From Owenweeksia hongkongensis DSM 17368 (GTDB taxonomy: Bacteria > Bacteroidota > Bacteroidia > Flavobacteriales > Schleiferiaceae): DNA of 64,000 nucleotides. The stretch is taken from assembly GCF_000236705.1 (NCBI RefSeq), contig NC_016599.1, forward strand, positions 3,596,001 through 3,660,000. The letters run 5' to 3'. Below, in pieces: positions 1 to 9,312 of the stretch. The stretch's first letter is position 1. Each line of letters starts with the position of its first letter. The translations under genes and the position numbers were made by a program. The notes beneath the pieces are model-generated. The model did not search any database. It saw nothing but the letters and a program-made list of their open reading frames with translations, and was not told the DNA's origin.

Positions 1-128
1 ATATCTGGGCTATTAAGAACCCTAGCAAAGTGTTTACTAAATACATAGCTGCTGATTTAATTGTTTATTTTATGGCAATTACAGAAAAAGCAATGGAGCT
101 GAATAGGTCACAAAAAAGAGGCTACTAG
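1..128 (+). CDS. 3' end of an unrecognised gene cut by the window edge
   Basis: An open frame enters from the left edge (first full codon at base 3) and ends at TAG 126-128, giving 41 C-terminal residues that finish NRSQKRGY. It contains one hydrophobic stretch (AADLIVYFMAITEKA) and a basic tail. It runs on the plus strand, towards the minus-strand phage-like operon, and its stop codon sits in the loop of the shared terminator hairpin. The function cannot be told from this fragment. Confidence 0.45.
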   Translation, partial: IWAIKNPSKVFTKYIAADLIVYFMAITEKAMELNRSQKRGY

Positions 129-135
129 GCCTCTT
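112..135 (-). terminator. Rho-independent terminator of the tail-fibre operon
   Basis: A 7-bp perfect stem (AAGAGGC/GCCTCTT) with a 6-nt loop is followed, read on the minus strand, by a run of six T. It lies 86 bases past the end of the last minus-strand gene of the tail-fibre operon. The plus-strand reading lacks a T run, so it works best for the minus strand. Confidence 0.7.
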
Positions 136-220
136 CAATTCTCACATTATGCCAAACACTTTCCTTTTTCTATGCTTCTGCTATTTCCTTAGCTTCTCTA
201 TTTATAATTAATCTTTAATT

Positions 221-598
221 CTACTGAATAACTGTGTCTCGCTCTGGGTGAAAATCCGACCAAAACAATGGCGAAAAACCTCCGTAGTTAAAATTTGGGT
301 ATTCTTCTAAAACAGGCTCTGTATAGGCATTAAATAGCAAGAAGTCTCCCTCTTGTACGTCCTTATATATTCCCATGTCTTTACGGGTGGCAAACCTGTT
401 TATTTGCACATCACTAACATCCCTCTCTATAATCATTTTACTTAAAGTTAAAGACTCACAGTCATAAACAGTCTCACGCATAATGTTATAGGTGCCCTCA
501 CCCATAAAGTTCTGGACTATAACCGCACTATCCTGACTTGTACATTGAAAGGCAATACACATAAACATTCCAACTAAAAAAACTACACCCTTTTTCAT
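221..598 (-). CDS. Small putative lipoprotein
   Basis: This 125-aa protein begins with a basic start (MKKG), a hydrophobic core and a lipobox-like IAFQC with Cys19, so it is probably exported and lipid-anchored. No known domain is recognised in the mature part, which is polar and rich in Asp and Glu. It is the last gene of the minus-strand operon that also holds the tail-fibre-like proteins. A lipoprotein at this place in a phage-derived operon could be a lysogenic-conversion or superinfection-exclusion factor, but that is inference from position only. Confidence 0.6.
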   Translation of the reverse strand: MKKGVVFLVGMFMCIAFQCTSQDSAVIVQNFMGEGTYNIMRETVYDCESLTLSKMIIERDVSDVQINRFATRKDMGIYKDVQEGDFLLFNAYTEPVLEEYPNFNYGGFSPLFWSDFHPERDTVIQ

Positions 599-623
599 AT
601 TTGGTTATAATTAATTTTTTTCA

Positions 624-2957
624 CTACATATTCAATCCCATGCCCTTCACTTCATAATCAGTGCCTTCTACCAGCCTAAAGTCATAAGGGGGATTTACAT
701 CCGAATCAGGGCCATAATACAATATATTCCAGTAGTCTTGCCAATATTCATCAGCTCCAGGTTCTACACCGTGATGTTTAGTTGTACACTTATATACTAC
801 TGTTCTGTATGCAGAATCTAAATGTGAGTGATTAATTAATTGCCTGTAAGGCACTACATCACCGACTCTGAAGTACATAGGGTCACCATCGTAATAACAC
901 CCCTCACAGTTGTGGCTCTGTGGTCCCTTTATCGCAGTCCAATGATAGAATCTATGTGGGTCAAATTCATGATTTCCAAAAGCATTTATAAAATTTGGAG
1001 ACGAAATAGTATCTACCCTACTACCTCCTATTACAGTCACATTCTCTATTGTGTTGGCTGATGATTGTAAGGTTTTATCAAAAGTCATTCGTTCTACTAT
1101 AATCGGGTTTATAGTATTGGCGGAATAAATAGCTACACCGCCTGTTGTATCAAAACCAACTTTAAAACTGTCTAAGTCATATCCAATCTCGCCAAAATAA
1201 AGGTCAGATATTTTTATAGGGGTTATTGAATCACCGCTAGAATGTATATAAGCTCCGCTGTGACCTCTGCCTTTCCAGTATAGGTTGTTCCTAACATAAT
1301 TTGTATCTCCATTGACTGGTGCTTCTCCAGCGTTAAAATAAAGGAATAAGCCTAACTCAGCGAATCCCATTGCTATGTTATTCTCACTCGTATTGCCTCC
1401 ATTGGGATAACTATGCTGCTCAGCGTTACTTTGGTTAAATTGAAAAGAGTTAGATATAGAGAGTCCAGTAAATGTTACATTGTTCCGTAGAATGTTACCT
1501 CCATTAAGCCTTTGACATTGCGTTTCGCTTCCATTAGCTATGAAGAGATTATTCTCTACGATGGTGTTTGAGATTAGCTGCTGCGGTGGCGCTTTTGTGT
1601 TTCCCAAATATAAGCCTTCATTTATGCAGTTTTTAACCAGGTTATTATGGATGTGGTTACTATCTGGATTTCCAATACCATTATCTTGTTTTATATTGAA
1701 CCCTGTGGTAAACGCCCCATCAATTTCTACGTGGTCAATCTCTACTTTAGACCACTCTCCGCCAACCGCAAAGGCGTGTATACCGTTCATCCACATATTG
1801 TTTGCGTAAAAGCCAAACTGTCGCGCTTGATAAGAACTATCCACATCGCCTCTGTAGTTTATATTACCTGTTCTATTTTCTGCTGAATACTCCCCTGTAA
1901 ATCTCACAGCATAAGCATTTATGAAACCAAACCCTTGTGCAGATTCTACCTGACCAAGCCAATTAGTTACTGTCAATCTTCGTGAAGCAAAATCACCTTG
2001 AGCAATATCAAGATTCATGGCAATACCCCTCCAAAATCCACCCCTTATCTTTATCTGACTGCCACTTGCAACTGTATCAGGTAGGGAGTTGGCCGCCATA
2101 TAATAAATTTGGTTACTTGCATTGGTTGGCTGTACTATCAATAAGTCTCCTATTTCTACGTCATAGTATTTTGCAGCTAAATCGGCATCTGCTTTTACAT
2201 TACTATCCCACTTACCTGTAAGATTATCTATATCTACCCTCAGGGTTTTGAATTCAGAACCGTTAAAGACACTTAAATCGTAAGATTCTTTAAGCTCGTA
2301 GTCAAACGATGTCATGGTGAATAATGAATCATTGGAAACTCTAAACCAATAATTGTCCGCAAAAGAATATCCGTCAACCAAATCATATCCAGCAGGAACA
2401 TCCCCTAAATATGTTCCCGCATACCAGTTTTCCTCTACGCTATACTCTGCATCATATTCAGGAGGGGTAGGGATAACTGCTGTGGGGGTATAGTTGTAGT
2501 AAAAAATAACATAATCTATACCGACATAGTTAGCAATACAGCGAATGCGCAGAACATCTCCAGCATCAAGGGAAATCTTAACACCTATTAGTTCATAACT
2601 ACTCGCTTGAAAACTTTCCGATTCTGTAGAGTCAACACCATTCACAATATTCCTTACGATAGTGCCTGCGTTTGGAGCTTGAATCATATACGCAATAGAA
2701 TCTACTGGAAAATTTACGGTGGTTTCTATATAATTAGCTGGGGAGGTGTTTAAATTACCGATTACGGTGTCATTAGACAACCCCGACCCGCTATACTTTA
2801 TGCCCGTAATCGTTTCAAAATGTTCGGCTTCAATAAACACTGAGTCAACAACGGGCGGAATCACCCCACCCGTATCGATATTCCAGGAGCTGTACTCGTA
2901 TTGCCCAAAAGTGATGAACGAAAAAGCAATTAATATGAAAGTAAAAATCTTACTCAT
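624..2957 (-). CDS. Secreted right-handed beta-helix protein
   Basis: I start it at the ATG at 2957, not at the upstream start at 2990, because that ATG overlaps the stop of the preceding gene and opens a clean signal peptide (MSKIFTFILIAFSFITFGQ). The protein has about 777 aa. After the signal comes a carbohydrate-binding-like stretch (VFIEAEHFE, typical of CBM6/CBM35 starts). The centre has Asn-rich repeats such as NHIHNNLVKNC, ISNTIVENNLF and GNILRNNVTF, the pattern of a parallel beta-helix, as in tailspikes and polysaccharide lyases. It is coupled to a fibre-like protein upstream. It may bind or cleave a surface polysaccharide. The signal peptide is odd for a virion part and suggests export by the host cell instead. 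Confidence 0.6.
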   Translation of the reverse strand: MSKIFTFILIAFSFITFGQYEYSSWNIDTGGVIPPVVDSVFIEAEHFETITGIKYSGSGLSNDTVIGNLNTSPANYIETTVNFPVDSIAYMIQAPNAGTIVRNIVNGVDSTESESFQASSYELIGVKISLDAGDVLRIRCIANYVGIDYVIFYYNYTPTAVIPTPPEYDAEYSVEENWYAGTYLGDVPAGYDLVDGYSFADNYWFRVSNDSLFTMTSFDYELKESYDLSVFNGSEFKTLRVDIDNLTGKWDSNVKADADLAAKYYDVEIGDLLIVQPTNASNQIYYMAANSLPDTVASGSQIKIRGGFWRGIAMNLDIAQGDFASRRLTVTNWLGQVESAQGFGFINAYAVRFTGEYSAENRTGNINYRGDVDSSYQARQFGFYANNMWMNGIHAFAVGGEWSKVEIDHVEIDGAFTTGFNIKQDNGIGNPDSNHIHNNLVKNCINEGLYLGNTKAPPQQLISNTIVENNLFIANGSETQCQRLNGGNILRNNVTFTGLSISNSFQFNQSNAEQHSYPNGGNTSENNIAMGFAELGLFLYFNAGEAPVNGDTNYVRNNLYWKGRGHSGAYIHSSGDSITPIKISDLYFGEIGYDLDSFKVGFDTTGGVAIYSANTINPIIVERMTFDKTLQSSANTIENVTVIGGSRVDTISSPNFINAFGNHEFDPHRFYHWTAIKGPQSHNCEGCYYDGDPMYFRVGDVVPYRQLINHSHLDSAYRTVVYKCTTKHHGVEPGADEYWQDYWNILYYGPDSDVNPPYDFRLVEGTDYEVKGMGLNM

Positions 2958-5900
2958 TGCTAATAGAGAATAAACTATTACCTGATCCATCTTCCCCTTC
3001 GTACATCATCACCCTTGTCTGGACACCCTCTGACGTGGATTCCAGTAACATACCTCCAGTACCAGCAGCGGAATTGTTTATCTTTACATTACTACCGGCT
3101 AAAATCTCCAGATCACCACCGTAGCGAGCTTGAATGATTATCCTAGTGTTAACATCAAAACCTAGATTATCATTAATCGTTATTATGTTTCCACCACCTT
3201 CAGATCGAAGCGTTCGCCAACCATCGGATAAATCTAAGTTTCGTGTGGTGGTGACGTCTTTTGGTATAAAGTCCAGTTTTTTTATGTAGCTGTGCAAAAA
3301 TGTAATACTGTCTTGCAGGAACTGAACATTAGCAATGCTAAACACTTGTCCTGTGTCTATTTTTGCACCTATCTCAACTCCTATTGAATCAACTACAAAC
3401 TGCTTGATGCTGTCTACATAGAGCTCACTAATGACATCCCCATATACGTTATCAATACTCACCTTCCCAAACAAAGTGTCTGATGTAATATTTGCTGGAA
3501 ACTCAACGTCTCCACTTGGGTAGAATTTAGTGTTTAATGGGTTTAGATATTGTGAAACATCCTTGTTTGTACCAAGTGGGCATATGTACATATAATCAAC
3601 ATTTGCATTTGTTCCCGAAATCCCAAACTCACCGCCTTTATAGCTCACCCCGCTATCGGCTGTATTATACCATCCAATTCTTCTAGGCCACACCCCTGAT
3701 ACAACACTCATAACTGTGGTGTAATACCCTCCATTTATATTGGTAGGAGTTGTGCTTCCCTGAGTTAGTCTTCCTGTAAATGTGTAATTACCATCCCCAA
3801 TTTGAGGACCCGTATTTCTAAGGTTGTCAGATGCGTTTTTGTCCCATCCGTTAAAGGCGGGTTCATTCCCTGTAATAATGAAATCTGATGCACCATCTTC
3901 TTGCGGTGTACATTTTAATATTAAGTACCCTTTACCAGTGACATATACAACATTGTTGTTGATATACGGATCACTAACTACACTAAGACTTCCCTTGTTA
4001 GAAACTGTTCCTAAGAAGTATCCGTTCACTATTTCAGGAACTACCACCTTTTGATTATGAACGCTATCATGAGCGTCAATAAATAAGATATATGAGTTGT
4101 TCTCCTTAGAAAGATATACACTTGTAAAGTTGGGGTTAGTTTCAGGGTCAAAAAATGAGAAGTACCCTTTTAGCTCAATTAGTGGGTTTTCTTCAGTGTC
4201 ATATCTACTAATAGCCCTTGGATAACTCTTTTTGCTGGTAGCAATTTGCCAATATTGCTCATTTTCCCTACCTCTTATTGAGGGTTTCGTTTGGCCGCTA
4301 GTAAAGGCAAATCCTTCCGCCATGCCCACAATCCTTTCACCACTGGTTTTCTTAGCTATCTGAATATATCTATTGGCTGGTTTAGTCGTGTCAGGGCTAT
4401 TTGCTTTGGTGAAATTAAACTCTGTTCCCGTTAGTGTGGTTATGTTTTCAACATTAGCAAAATCATATCCATTTAATGTGTCAACATCAGGTAAGTATGC
4501 CAATATACTATCAGTGTTAGTTGCGCTTAGATATTGAGCTTGATTGATTCCGAATAAATCAATGAACCACGGGCTGTAAAAATTAAAAGTGTAATCCCAT
4601 TCCGAGCTGCCAGATGCATCGTAAGTTACCACTGAACTAACACCTACTAATGAATCTGCATTGGTAGGTGTGAATGGTGTATCCGTGGGTATGTATCTGA
4701 GGTCTACTATATCATAGTTACTCACCACTTTTATTCTTTCCCCATACCACGTCCCGTCATTTGCAATTTCCTTTCCGTCAATCAGGAATTTATTGACAAC
4801 ATTCTTATGTACGGGAAACAATTGATTGAAAGACCTTGACCCCCAATACACCGCGCCTGTATTAGTTCCCCCTGATTGATGCACCAATAATCCATCTGCT
4901 GAAGCTGACCTATCTAAAGTAAATCCGTTTCCGTCATTAAAAGTCTTAGAATACAGTACCAATGTGGTGTTGTCAGGGACATCAACAATATACCATTCAT
5001 GTGTACCGTCAGAGTATACAGAACCAATATCGCTATAGTCTTTAGTATGGGTGGGCGTTGGAGCTCTTAACGTAATTACTGATAACAGGAATCCATGATT
5101 TCCAGAAGTTGTACCGAACTCATCAAACCAAATCGGAGCAACGTTATCTGAGAATGAAGCCGCCCAATCTGCTGCATTAAAACTAGCAACTGTTAGCTCT
5201 GTTGTTTTGTCCAAAAACTTGACACCCGTATAATTAGGAGATACATTAACTCCCACTTCTTGCCATCTATGAACTAAATCTGTGGTAGTGTTGAAGGGGG
5301 TTCTTATATACAGATTTCCAGATATTCTACTTGCGCTAATTAACCCTTTCTCACTTCCCGGGTTAGCTTCTAAAGCTTCAATCCTAGCTAAGTGGGCGGC
5401 AGCGGTGTCATTTAGGGCGGTGTCATCATAAGAAGCGCCTGAGCCCAGGTCATTACTATCTCTTATTTCTTTCCCATCAGGAAGAATGAGGCCTGTGTTG
5501 AGTTCCAGATCTGTTGTGGCTCTAATTATACCATTGGGGGCATTGAGGCTTACATTCTCACTGGTAGATGTAATGGCTACATCATTTTGTCCTGAAAAGC
5601 CAAGCTCAAATTGAGAGTAGATGGAGAAATCATCTTTACTATAAATGTCAGCTCCTGAGGGGAGGGTGTCATTTATAGCAATGGTTTGTGCAAGAGATTG
5701 AATTTCATTGGTAGGATCTGCATCAGCATCATCTGCAGATATGTTTCCCAACTTTACTTGCATTACCCAATAGAGCAGACTATCTGCTGGCATAATGTAG
5801 TTGGTGGTTTTGAAATAGCTTTCAAAATCTGCTGTGTCCAGAAATAGAGCTACATCATAAAAGTTTTGCTCCCTCATTTTCTTTTCTGGAGGAGAATTGC

Positions 5901-5970
5901 CCTCTTGTGCAAATGCTTGGCTTCCTAAAATAAGGCAGATGGTGAAGGCTAAAATTTTTATTGTATTCAT
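2950..5970 (-). CDS. Large secreted fibre-like protein
   Basis: This 1006-aa protein starts with a clear signal peptide ending QAFAQ. The region up to about residue 200 carries phage-fibre-like phrases: GIIRATTDLELNTGLILPDG, then a short coiled stretch (AAAHLARIEALEAN). The long middle is beta-rich and unlike anything I recognise; the C-terminal part (from about residue 900) looks like a repeat-poor fibre tip. It lies 3 bases downstream of the tail-fibre gene at 5974-6918 and overlaps the beta-helix gene by 8 bases, so the three are made together. A role as a receptor-binding fibre or adhesin is inferred from neighbours and composition. The signal peptide argues for surface display by the host. 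Confidence 0.55.
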   Translation of the reverse strand: MNTIKILAFTICLILGSQAFAQEGNSPPEKKMREQNFYDVALFLDTADFESYFKTTNYIMPADSLLYWVMQVKLGNISADDADADPTNEIQSLAQTIAINDTLPSGADIYSKDDFSIYSQFELGFSGQNDVAITSTSENVSLNAPNGIIRATTDLELNTGLILPDGKEIRDSNDLGSGASYDDTALNDTAAAHLARIEALEANPGSEKGLISASRISGNLYIRTPFNTTTDLVHRWQEVGVNVSPNYTGVKFLDKTTELTVASFNAADWAASFSDNVAPIWFDEFGTTSGNHGFLLSVITLRAPTPTHTKDYSDIGSVYSDGTHEWYIVDVPDNTTLVLYSKTFNDGNGFTLDRSASADGLLVHQSGGTNTGAVYWGSRSFNQLFPVHKNVVNKFLIDGKEIANDGTWYGERIKVVSNYDIVDLRYIPTDTPFTPTNADSLVGVSSVVTYDASGSSEWDYTFNFYSPWFIDLFGINQAQYLSATNTDSILAYLPDVDTLNGYDFANVENITTLTGTEFNFTKANSPDTTKPANRYIQIAKKTSGERIVGMAEGFAFTSGQTKPSIRGRENEQYWQIATSKKSYPRAISRYDTEENPLIELKGYFSFFDPETNPNFTSVYLSKENNSYILFIDAHDSVHNQKVVVPEIVNGYFLGTVSNKGSLSVVSDPYINNNVVYVTGKGYLILKCTPQEDGASDFIITGNEPAFNGWDKNASDNLRNTGPQIGDGNYTFTGRLTQGSTTPTNINGGYYTTVMSVVSGVWPRRIGWYNTADSGVSYKGGEFGISGTNANVDYMYICPLGTNKDVSQYLNPLNTKFYPSGDVEFPANITSDTLFGKVSIDNVYGDVISELYVDSIKQFVVDSIGVEIGAKIDTGQVFSIANVQFLQDSITFLHSYIKKLDFIPKDVTTTRNLDLSDGWRTLRSEGGGNIITINDNLGFDVNTRIIIQARYGGDLEILAGSNVKINNSAAGTGGMLLESTSEGVQTRVMMYEGEDGSGNSLFSISNE

Positions 5971-5973
5971 TAT

Positions 5974-6918
5974 TTATTGGGGTATTCTGGTAATTACTAT
6001 TTCATTTCCATCATATTGGGTGTGGGGGAAGGTGATGGTGGTATCTGAAAAGGCTTTTGCCATCATGGCTCCTACCATTCTTTCTCCATTTACAAATACA
6101 TCACAGGAGTCAATGTCTATATCTTCCAGTCTGGCATCATCAAATTCATCACTGGTAACCACTGATCTTATTCTGAAGCCTTTGTCCTGCTTATTATTCT
6201 GTAAATCTGTGATGTTACTTTTAGCAGTTGCTAAATCAGTTTCTAGCACTACCACTCTTGCAGTAAGGGCTACAATAAGGTCATATAGTGCTTTACCTTG
6301 CCTGGCATCCAGCTGGTAGCCGGGATTAGTTTGGTCTAATGCATTGTAAGTGTTTACTGCAGCTGCTGGGATTTTTTCCCAGGCATTATTGATGTACAAG
6401 ACCCTGTCACTTACTGCCCAGCTATTGATACCATTTAGATTGTAGGTGCCAGCTACCTTTACAATCCAGTAATCTTGATTAGAGGGATTGGCACTTGGGG
6501 GTGATCCTGCAGAAGCATCCCAAACTCCTTTTGCTGGGCTTCCATCAAAATCAATAATGGAAGGATCCAACTTTCCATTGGGAAGAATAAGCCCATAGCC
6601 TCCTGGCTGATTGGCTGTAGACTTTTGTACATAATCATTTTGAAGGACATTGAGCTGATTGAGATAATCAAAAAGCACTTTTACTGTACGAGCAGAGGCT
6701 GCTTTAGTAGTTGATGAAGAGTTAAAATTATCTACCACTTCTACTTGTGCTAATGGCCCCCAATAGCCTTTAGTATGATCTAACCAACCTATAAGCTGAC
6801 CGGTAGTAGCATTGGTTTTTGCCCAAAGAAGTAAAGGGTTATCTGGCTCAGTGGGACCTATGTGAATGGCTCCTATTTGACCAAGTCTATTGAGTATAAG
6901 TTGAAGTATTGGATTCAT
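5974..6918 (-). CDS. Phage tail-fibre-like protein
   Basis: This 314-aa protein has phrases common in tail fibres of Bacteroidota prophages: GYGLILPNGKLDPSII (about 128-143), a VWDASAGSPPSANPSNQDYW block with a carbohydrate-binding look, and NPGYQLDARQGKALYDL (about 205-220), a fibre trimerisation-type motif. Then follow a short coiled coil (VVVLETDLATAKSNITDLQN) and a beta-rich C-terminal tip. It has no signal peptide, unlike the two proteins downstream. Its start overlaps the stop of the gene at 6915-7523 (ATGA). The role, host-receptor binding at a tail tip, is inferred from the family look. Confidence 0.65.
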   Translation of the reverse strand: MNPILQLILNRLGQIGAIHIGPTEPDNPLLLWAKTNATTGQLIGWLDHTKGYWGPLAQVEVVDNFNSSSTTKAASARTVKVLFDYLNQLNVLQNDYVQKSTANQPGGYGLILPNGKLDPSIIDFDGSPAKGVWDASAGSPPSANPSNQDYWIVKVAGTYNLNGINSWAVSDRVLYINNAWEKIPAAAVNTYNALDQTNPGYQLDARQGKALYDLIVALTARVVVLETDLATAKSNITDLQNNKQDKGFRIRSVVTSDEFDDARLEDIDIDSCDVFVNGERMVGAMMAKAFSDTTITFPHTQYDGNEIVITRIPQ

Positions 6919-7523
6919 TTTTTTATCAGGTATCCTTCTTTATATTCAAGTTTGTCTGCTTCAGGGCCATAGGCATCAAAGGTTTTATCAGCATTGAGGG
7001 TATAATCAATATTGGTTTCAAACCTTTGTACCAGGTATTGATCAGTATTCACAAAAAATTGGGTGATATAGCCTAAGTTTTGGGCAGGCTTGGTATCTGT
7101 CATTTGCCATGAAATGGAGAATCCACTAGTGGTAGAAGAGTTGCCTTCATTCCAAAAGAATTCTAGGCCCTGAGCTACTGATCCGATGGTCCTCATTTTG
7201 CCATCAGAGTACACCAGACAGATAATCCACCTATGCTGATCTAGTGCTGCAAACTGATGTGGTAATTCATGATTATCATCAATACCGGGAAACTTGTGGG
7301 TAAGGGAATAATTGTAAAGGCTACCATGCTTGGTGCTTTCTTGCTTTCCACCAATGTATTCTAAGCTACCTGAGGTAAAATAGAAGGGCTGCCAGTTGCC
7401 AGTGCCTAAAATGGGCATACTGGCAGTAGCTGACTCTTGCACATATCCCATTACCTGATCAGTAGTGGCATAGTATATCTCACAGATGTGAGGAAGGAGT
7501 TGTATGTTTTTGGTGAATCCCAC
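6915..7523 (-). CDS. Phage-like structural protein, function unknown
   Basis: This 202-aa protein is soluble and mixed alpha/beta, with no signal peptide or membrane segment. I do not recognise a family. It is directly coupled (ATGA overlap) to the tail-fibre gene, so a tail-tip or adaptor role is plausible. The C-terminus is charged (KLEYKEGYLIKK). Confidence 0.5.
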   Translation of the reverse strand: MGFTKNIQLLPHICEIYYATTDQVMGYVQESATASMPILGTGNWQPFYFTSGSLEYIGGKQESTKHGSLYNYSLTHKFPGIDDNHELPHQFAALDQHRWIICLVYSDGKMRTIGSVAQGLEFFWNEGNSSTTSGFSISWQMTDTKPAQNLGYITQFFVNTDQYLVQRFETNIDYTLNADKTFDAYGPEADKLEYKEGYLIKK

Positions 7524-7582
7524 ATTGCTAAAATGCTATGTGGGTGTGAATGGGAAAAGGACAAGGTGAAAATGCCCTTTGA

Positions 7583-7607
7583 TTTTCCCTCCAGAGAAGG
7601 AGGGAAA
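7583..7607. other. Strong hairpin between two operon genes
   Basis: The stem TTTCCCTCC/GGAGGGAAA closes a 6-nt loop (AGAGAA). It has no T run on either strand, so it is not a standard terminator. It lies in the 88-base gap between 7612-7863 and 6915-7523, the only real gap in this part of the operon, and could be a processing or stability element separating membrane genes from fibre genes. Confidence 0.4.
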
Positions 7608-7611
7608 GGAT

Positions 7612-7863
7612 TTAGGCTACCAGATCCTCTAATTCAGGATGGTTGTATTTTTTATGTGCTAGATGTAGGGCAAAAAGTTCATTCTTCACATCTTCTGGCA
7701 AAAATTCTTCTACCAGCAGTACCATGCATTTTACCTGTAGGGCTCTTTGTTCAGCATCAGAAAAATTGGATTCAATTTCTCTTCTTACCAATTCTTGGTA
7801 TTCAGCTCTTTTTTGTTGCCTTAGCTTATTAGTTATGGGGTTTTTAAGGTCATCACTCATCAT
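7612..7863 (-). CDS. Small helical phage protein
   Basis: This 83-aa protein is almost all helical and highly charged (for example RQQKRAEYQELVRREIESNF). No family is recognised. The start overlaps the stop of the membrane protein gene upstream (ATGATGA; either ATG could serve), which makes co-translation with it likely. Confidence 0.5.
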   Translation of the reverse strand: MMSDDLKNPITNKLRQQKRAEYQELVRREIESNFSDAEQRALQVKCMVLLVEEFLPEDVKNELFALHLAHKKYNHPELEDLVA

Positions 7864-8522
7864 TTGTTGCTAGTTTTTAAAGTTGTCAATTTATTGATAG
7901 TTTCTGCTGTGATGATTTTGTTTTGATCCAAATTTTGTTTGAGCATTTTTTTGATGGCCCATACAAAGTCTGTTTCTTTCATTTCATCAGTTGTCATTTC
8001 AATGTCCATAAGGCCACTGAAAATAGCAGGAAGATCTTCTTTGGTAAGTTGATCAATAGCATAGAGTAGTGCTTCTTTCTTTTCCCTTTCGGTTTTTTGG
8101 CGTTTTTTCCATAGTAGCATAATTGCAGCTACAGTGGTACTGGTGATTAGTATTGCTGTGAGATAACTGTGGCCATCAACATATTGTTGCCTTGCCAAAA
8201 GTCTATCAATGTTGAACATCATCAAGATTAATAATTCAAGGAGAATAGCAAATACCTGCCAGGGGGTGCTGGATCTGGATAATGTGAATAGTAAGGTAAT
8301 TGCCACCAAAGCAGGAACTACTAATAATGAAAGCATCCAAGTGAAGGTATCCCAGCTATCAGGATAGTTTACCACCAAGCTATGACCATTGAGATACAGT
8401 ACTGGACCTGATGGCATGTAAAAATAGAGGGTAGCCAGCAGTGGAACTGCTAAGGCTACCATCCATAATATTACATTCTTTAGTACCATTAAGCTGTAGC
8501 TGCTGGTATTTTGATTTTGCAT
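7860..8522 (-). CDS. Membrane protein with four predicted transmembrane helices
   Basis: This 220-aa protein has hydrophobic segments at about 13-31, 57-76, 86-103 and 121-139 (for example LLVVPALVAITLLFTL), then a cytoplasmic-looking charged helical tail of about 80 residues. Place (between small operon genes and tail fibres) and layout recall holin or phage membrane proteins, but the length is more than most holins and no holin family is recognised. The start lies within the end of 8489-8719 in another frame. Confidence 0.5.
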   Translation of the reverse strand: MQNQNTSSYSLMVLKNVILWMVALAVPLLATLYFYMPSGPVLYLNGHSLVVNYPDSWDTFTWMLSLLVVPALVAITLLFTLSRSSTPWQVFAILLELLILMMFNIDRLLARQQYVDGHSYLTAILITSTTVAAIMLLWKKRQKTEREKKEALLYAIDQLTKEDLPAIFSGLMDIEMTTDEMKETDFVWAIKKMLKQNLDQNKIITAETINKLTTLKTSNK

Positions 8523-8719
8523 TTATCCGGTTCACCAGCTGCATTGGTAGGTATGGTGTACACCAGTTGATTTTCTTCATTATAGAACTGGGTACCAACC
8601 GGTAGTTTTAATAGCATTTCTGCTTCTGCACTGGTACTATTGTTTGATCCTTCTACTTCAAATTGATTATCACCATTACATGATGTATTGAAGTTTCCGT
8701 TTCCGCATTCTTGTGACAT
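8489..8719 (-). CDS. Small protein, first gene of the fibre operon
   Basis: This 76-aa protein has an N-terminal half rich in Asn, Gly and Ser with two Cys (MSQECGNGNFNTSC), then a short beta-type segment (VGTQFYNEENQLVYTIP). No family is recognised. It overlaps the membrane protein gene by 34 bases. It follows the iteron-rich gap, so the operon promoter is expected in 8720-8860. Confidence 0.45.
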   Translation of the reverse strand: MSQECGNGNFNTSCNGDNQFEVEGSNNSTSAEAEMLLKLPVGTQFYNEENQLVYTIPTNAAGEPDKCKIKIPAATA

Positions 8720-8857
8720 AATTATAGTTTTTAGTGTTTAAAAATTAGCTAAGCAATATACTGTATTGTAGTGATTTTCTGTACTGCCAAAGCAGGAAAA
8801 TGGGTGAATGGTAGGTTTTTTTTAGGGAGTAAATATTGTACAAAGTGTGGAAAATAC

Positions 8858-9090
8858 TGTAACTGTGTAACCCTTACTTTTTTGGATAGGTAACATTCTG
8901 ATATTCAATTTTCTAATAAGTTGAAATGTAACTGTAACCAATGGGGAAATCAGTTTTTTAGAATTGTAACCGGCTTTACTACTCTTATAGAGTTACATTT
9001 TTTTTGTAACCAAATAAAAGAGTAACCAAAATATGTAACTGTCCAAATAGCTTATATATAGAACTTTACCCAAGAGGTTACAGAGTTACA
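8858..9090. repeat. GTAAC iteron cluster, candidate replication origin or operator
   Basis: The 593-base gap 8720-9312 holds no gene. Within 233 bases I count twelve copies of (T/A/G)GTAAC: plus-strand copies at 8858, 8866, 8889, 8927, 8933, 8965, 9005, 9021 and 9034, and inverted copies (GTTACA) at 8992, 9077 and 9085. The pair at 8927-8938 is a tandem TGTAACTGTAAC, and the same tandem is repeated upstream of the primase-helicase gene (13346-13357). T-rich and A-rich tracts lie between the copies. Short iterons beside a phage replication module fit an origin bound by a replication protein; a repressor operator array is the alternative. Confidence 0.6.
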
Positions 9091-9171
9091 CTTTTTTTTA
9101 CAAATATTGACCTAATGAGGGTTGTAAGGGATTGGCGGCCTCAGGAGATGGGAATAGTGGTGGGTTAAAAC

Positions 9172-9205
9172 AAAAAATCCCACCAGGAATTAACCTAGCG
9201 GGATT
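9172..9205 (-). terminator. Terminator after the truncated recombinase gene
   Basis: On the minus strand an interrupted stem (AATCCC with GGGATT, inner TAGG with CCTG) closes on TTAATT and is followed by TTTTTTG. It lies about 110 bases past the stop of the gene at 9313-9603. Confidence 0.6.
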
Positions 9206-9312
9206 GGCTATGAGGTATGTGATAGATAATCTAAGTATTAAGGGGGATTTGAGAAGTTTGATAAGGGGAGTAGTGAGGGATGATTAAAGCTGGTGACGCA
9301 GAACGTAATTTT

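Noticed and set aside
8765-8776. A further TAGTGAT regulator site in element 1
   Set aside because: Only one arm matches, it is in a foreign element and far from the regulator; a single 7-mer is expected by chance.
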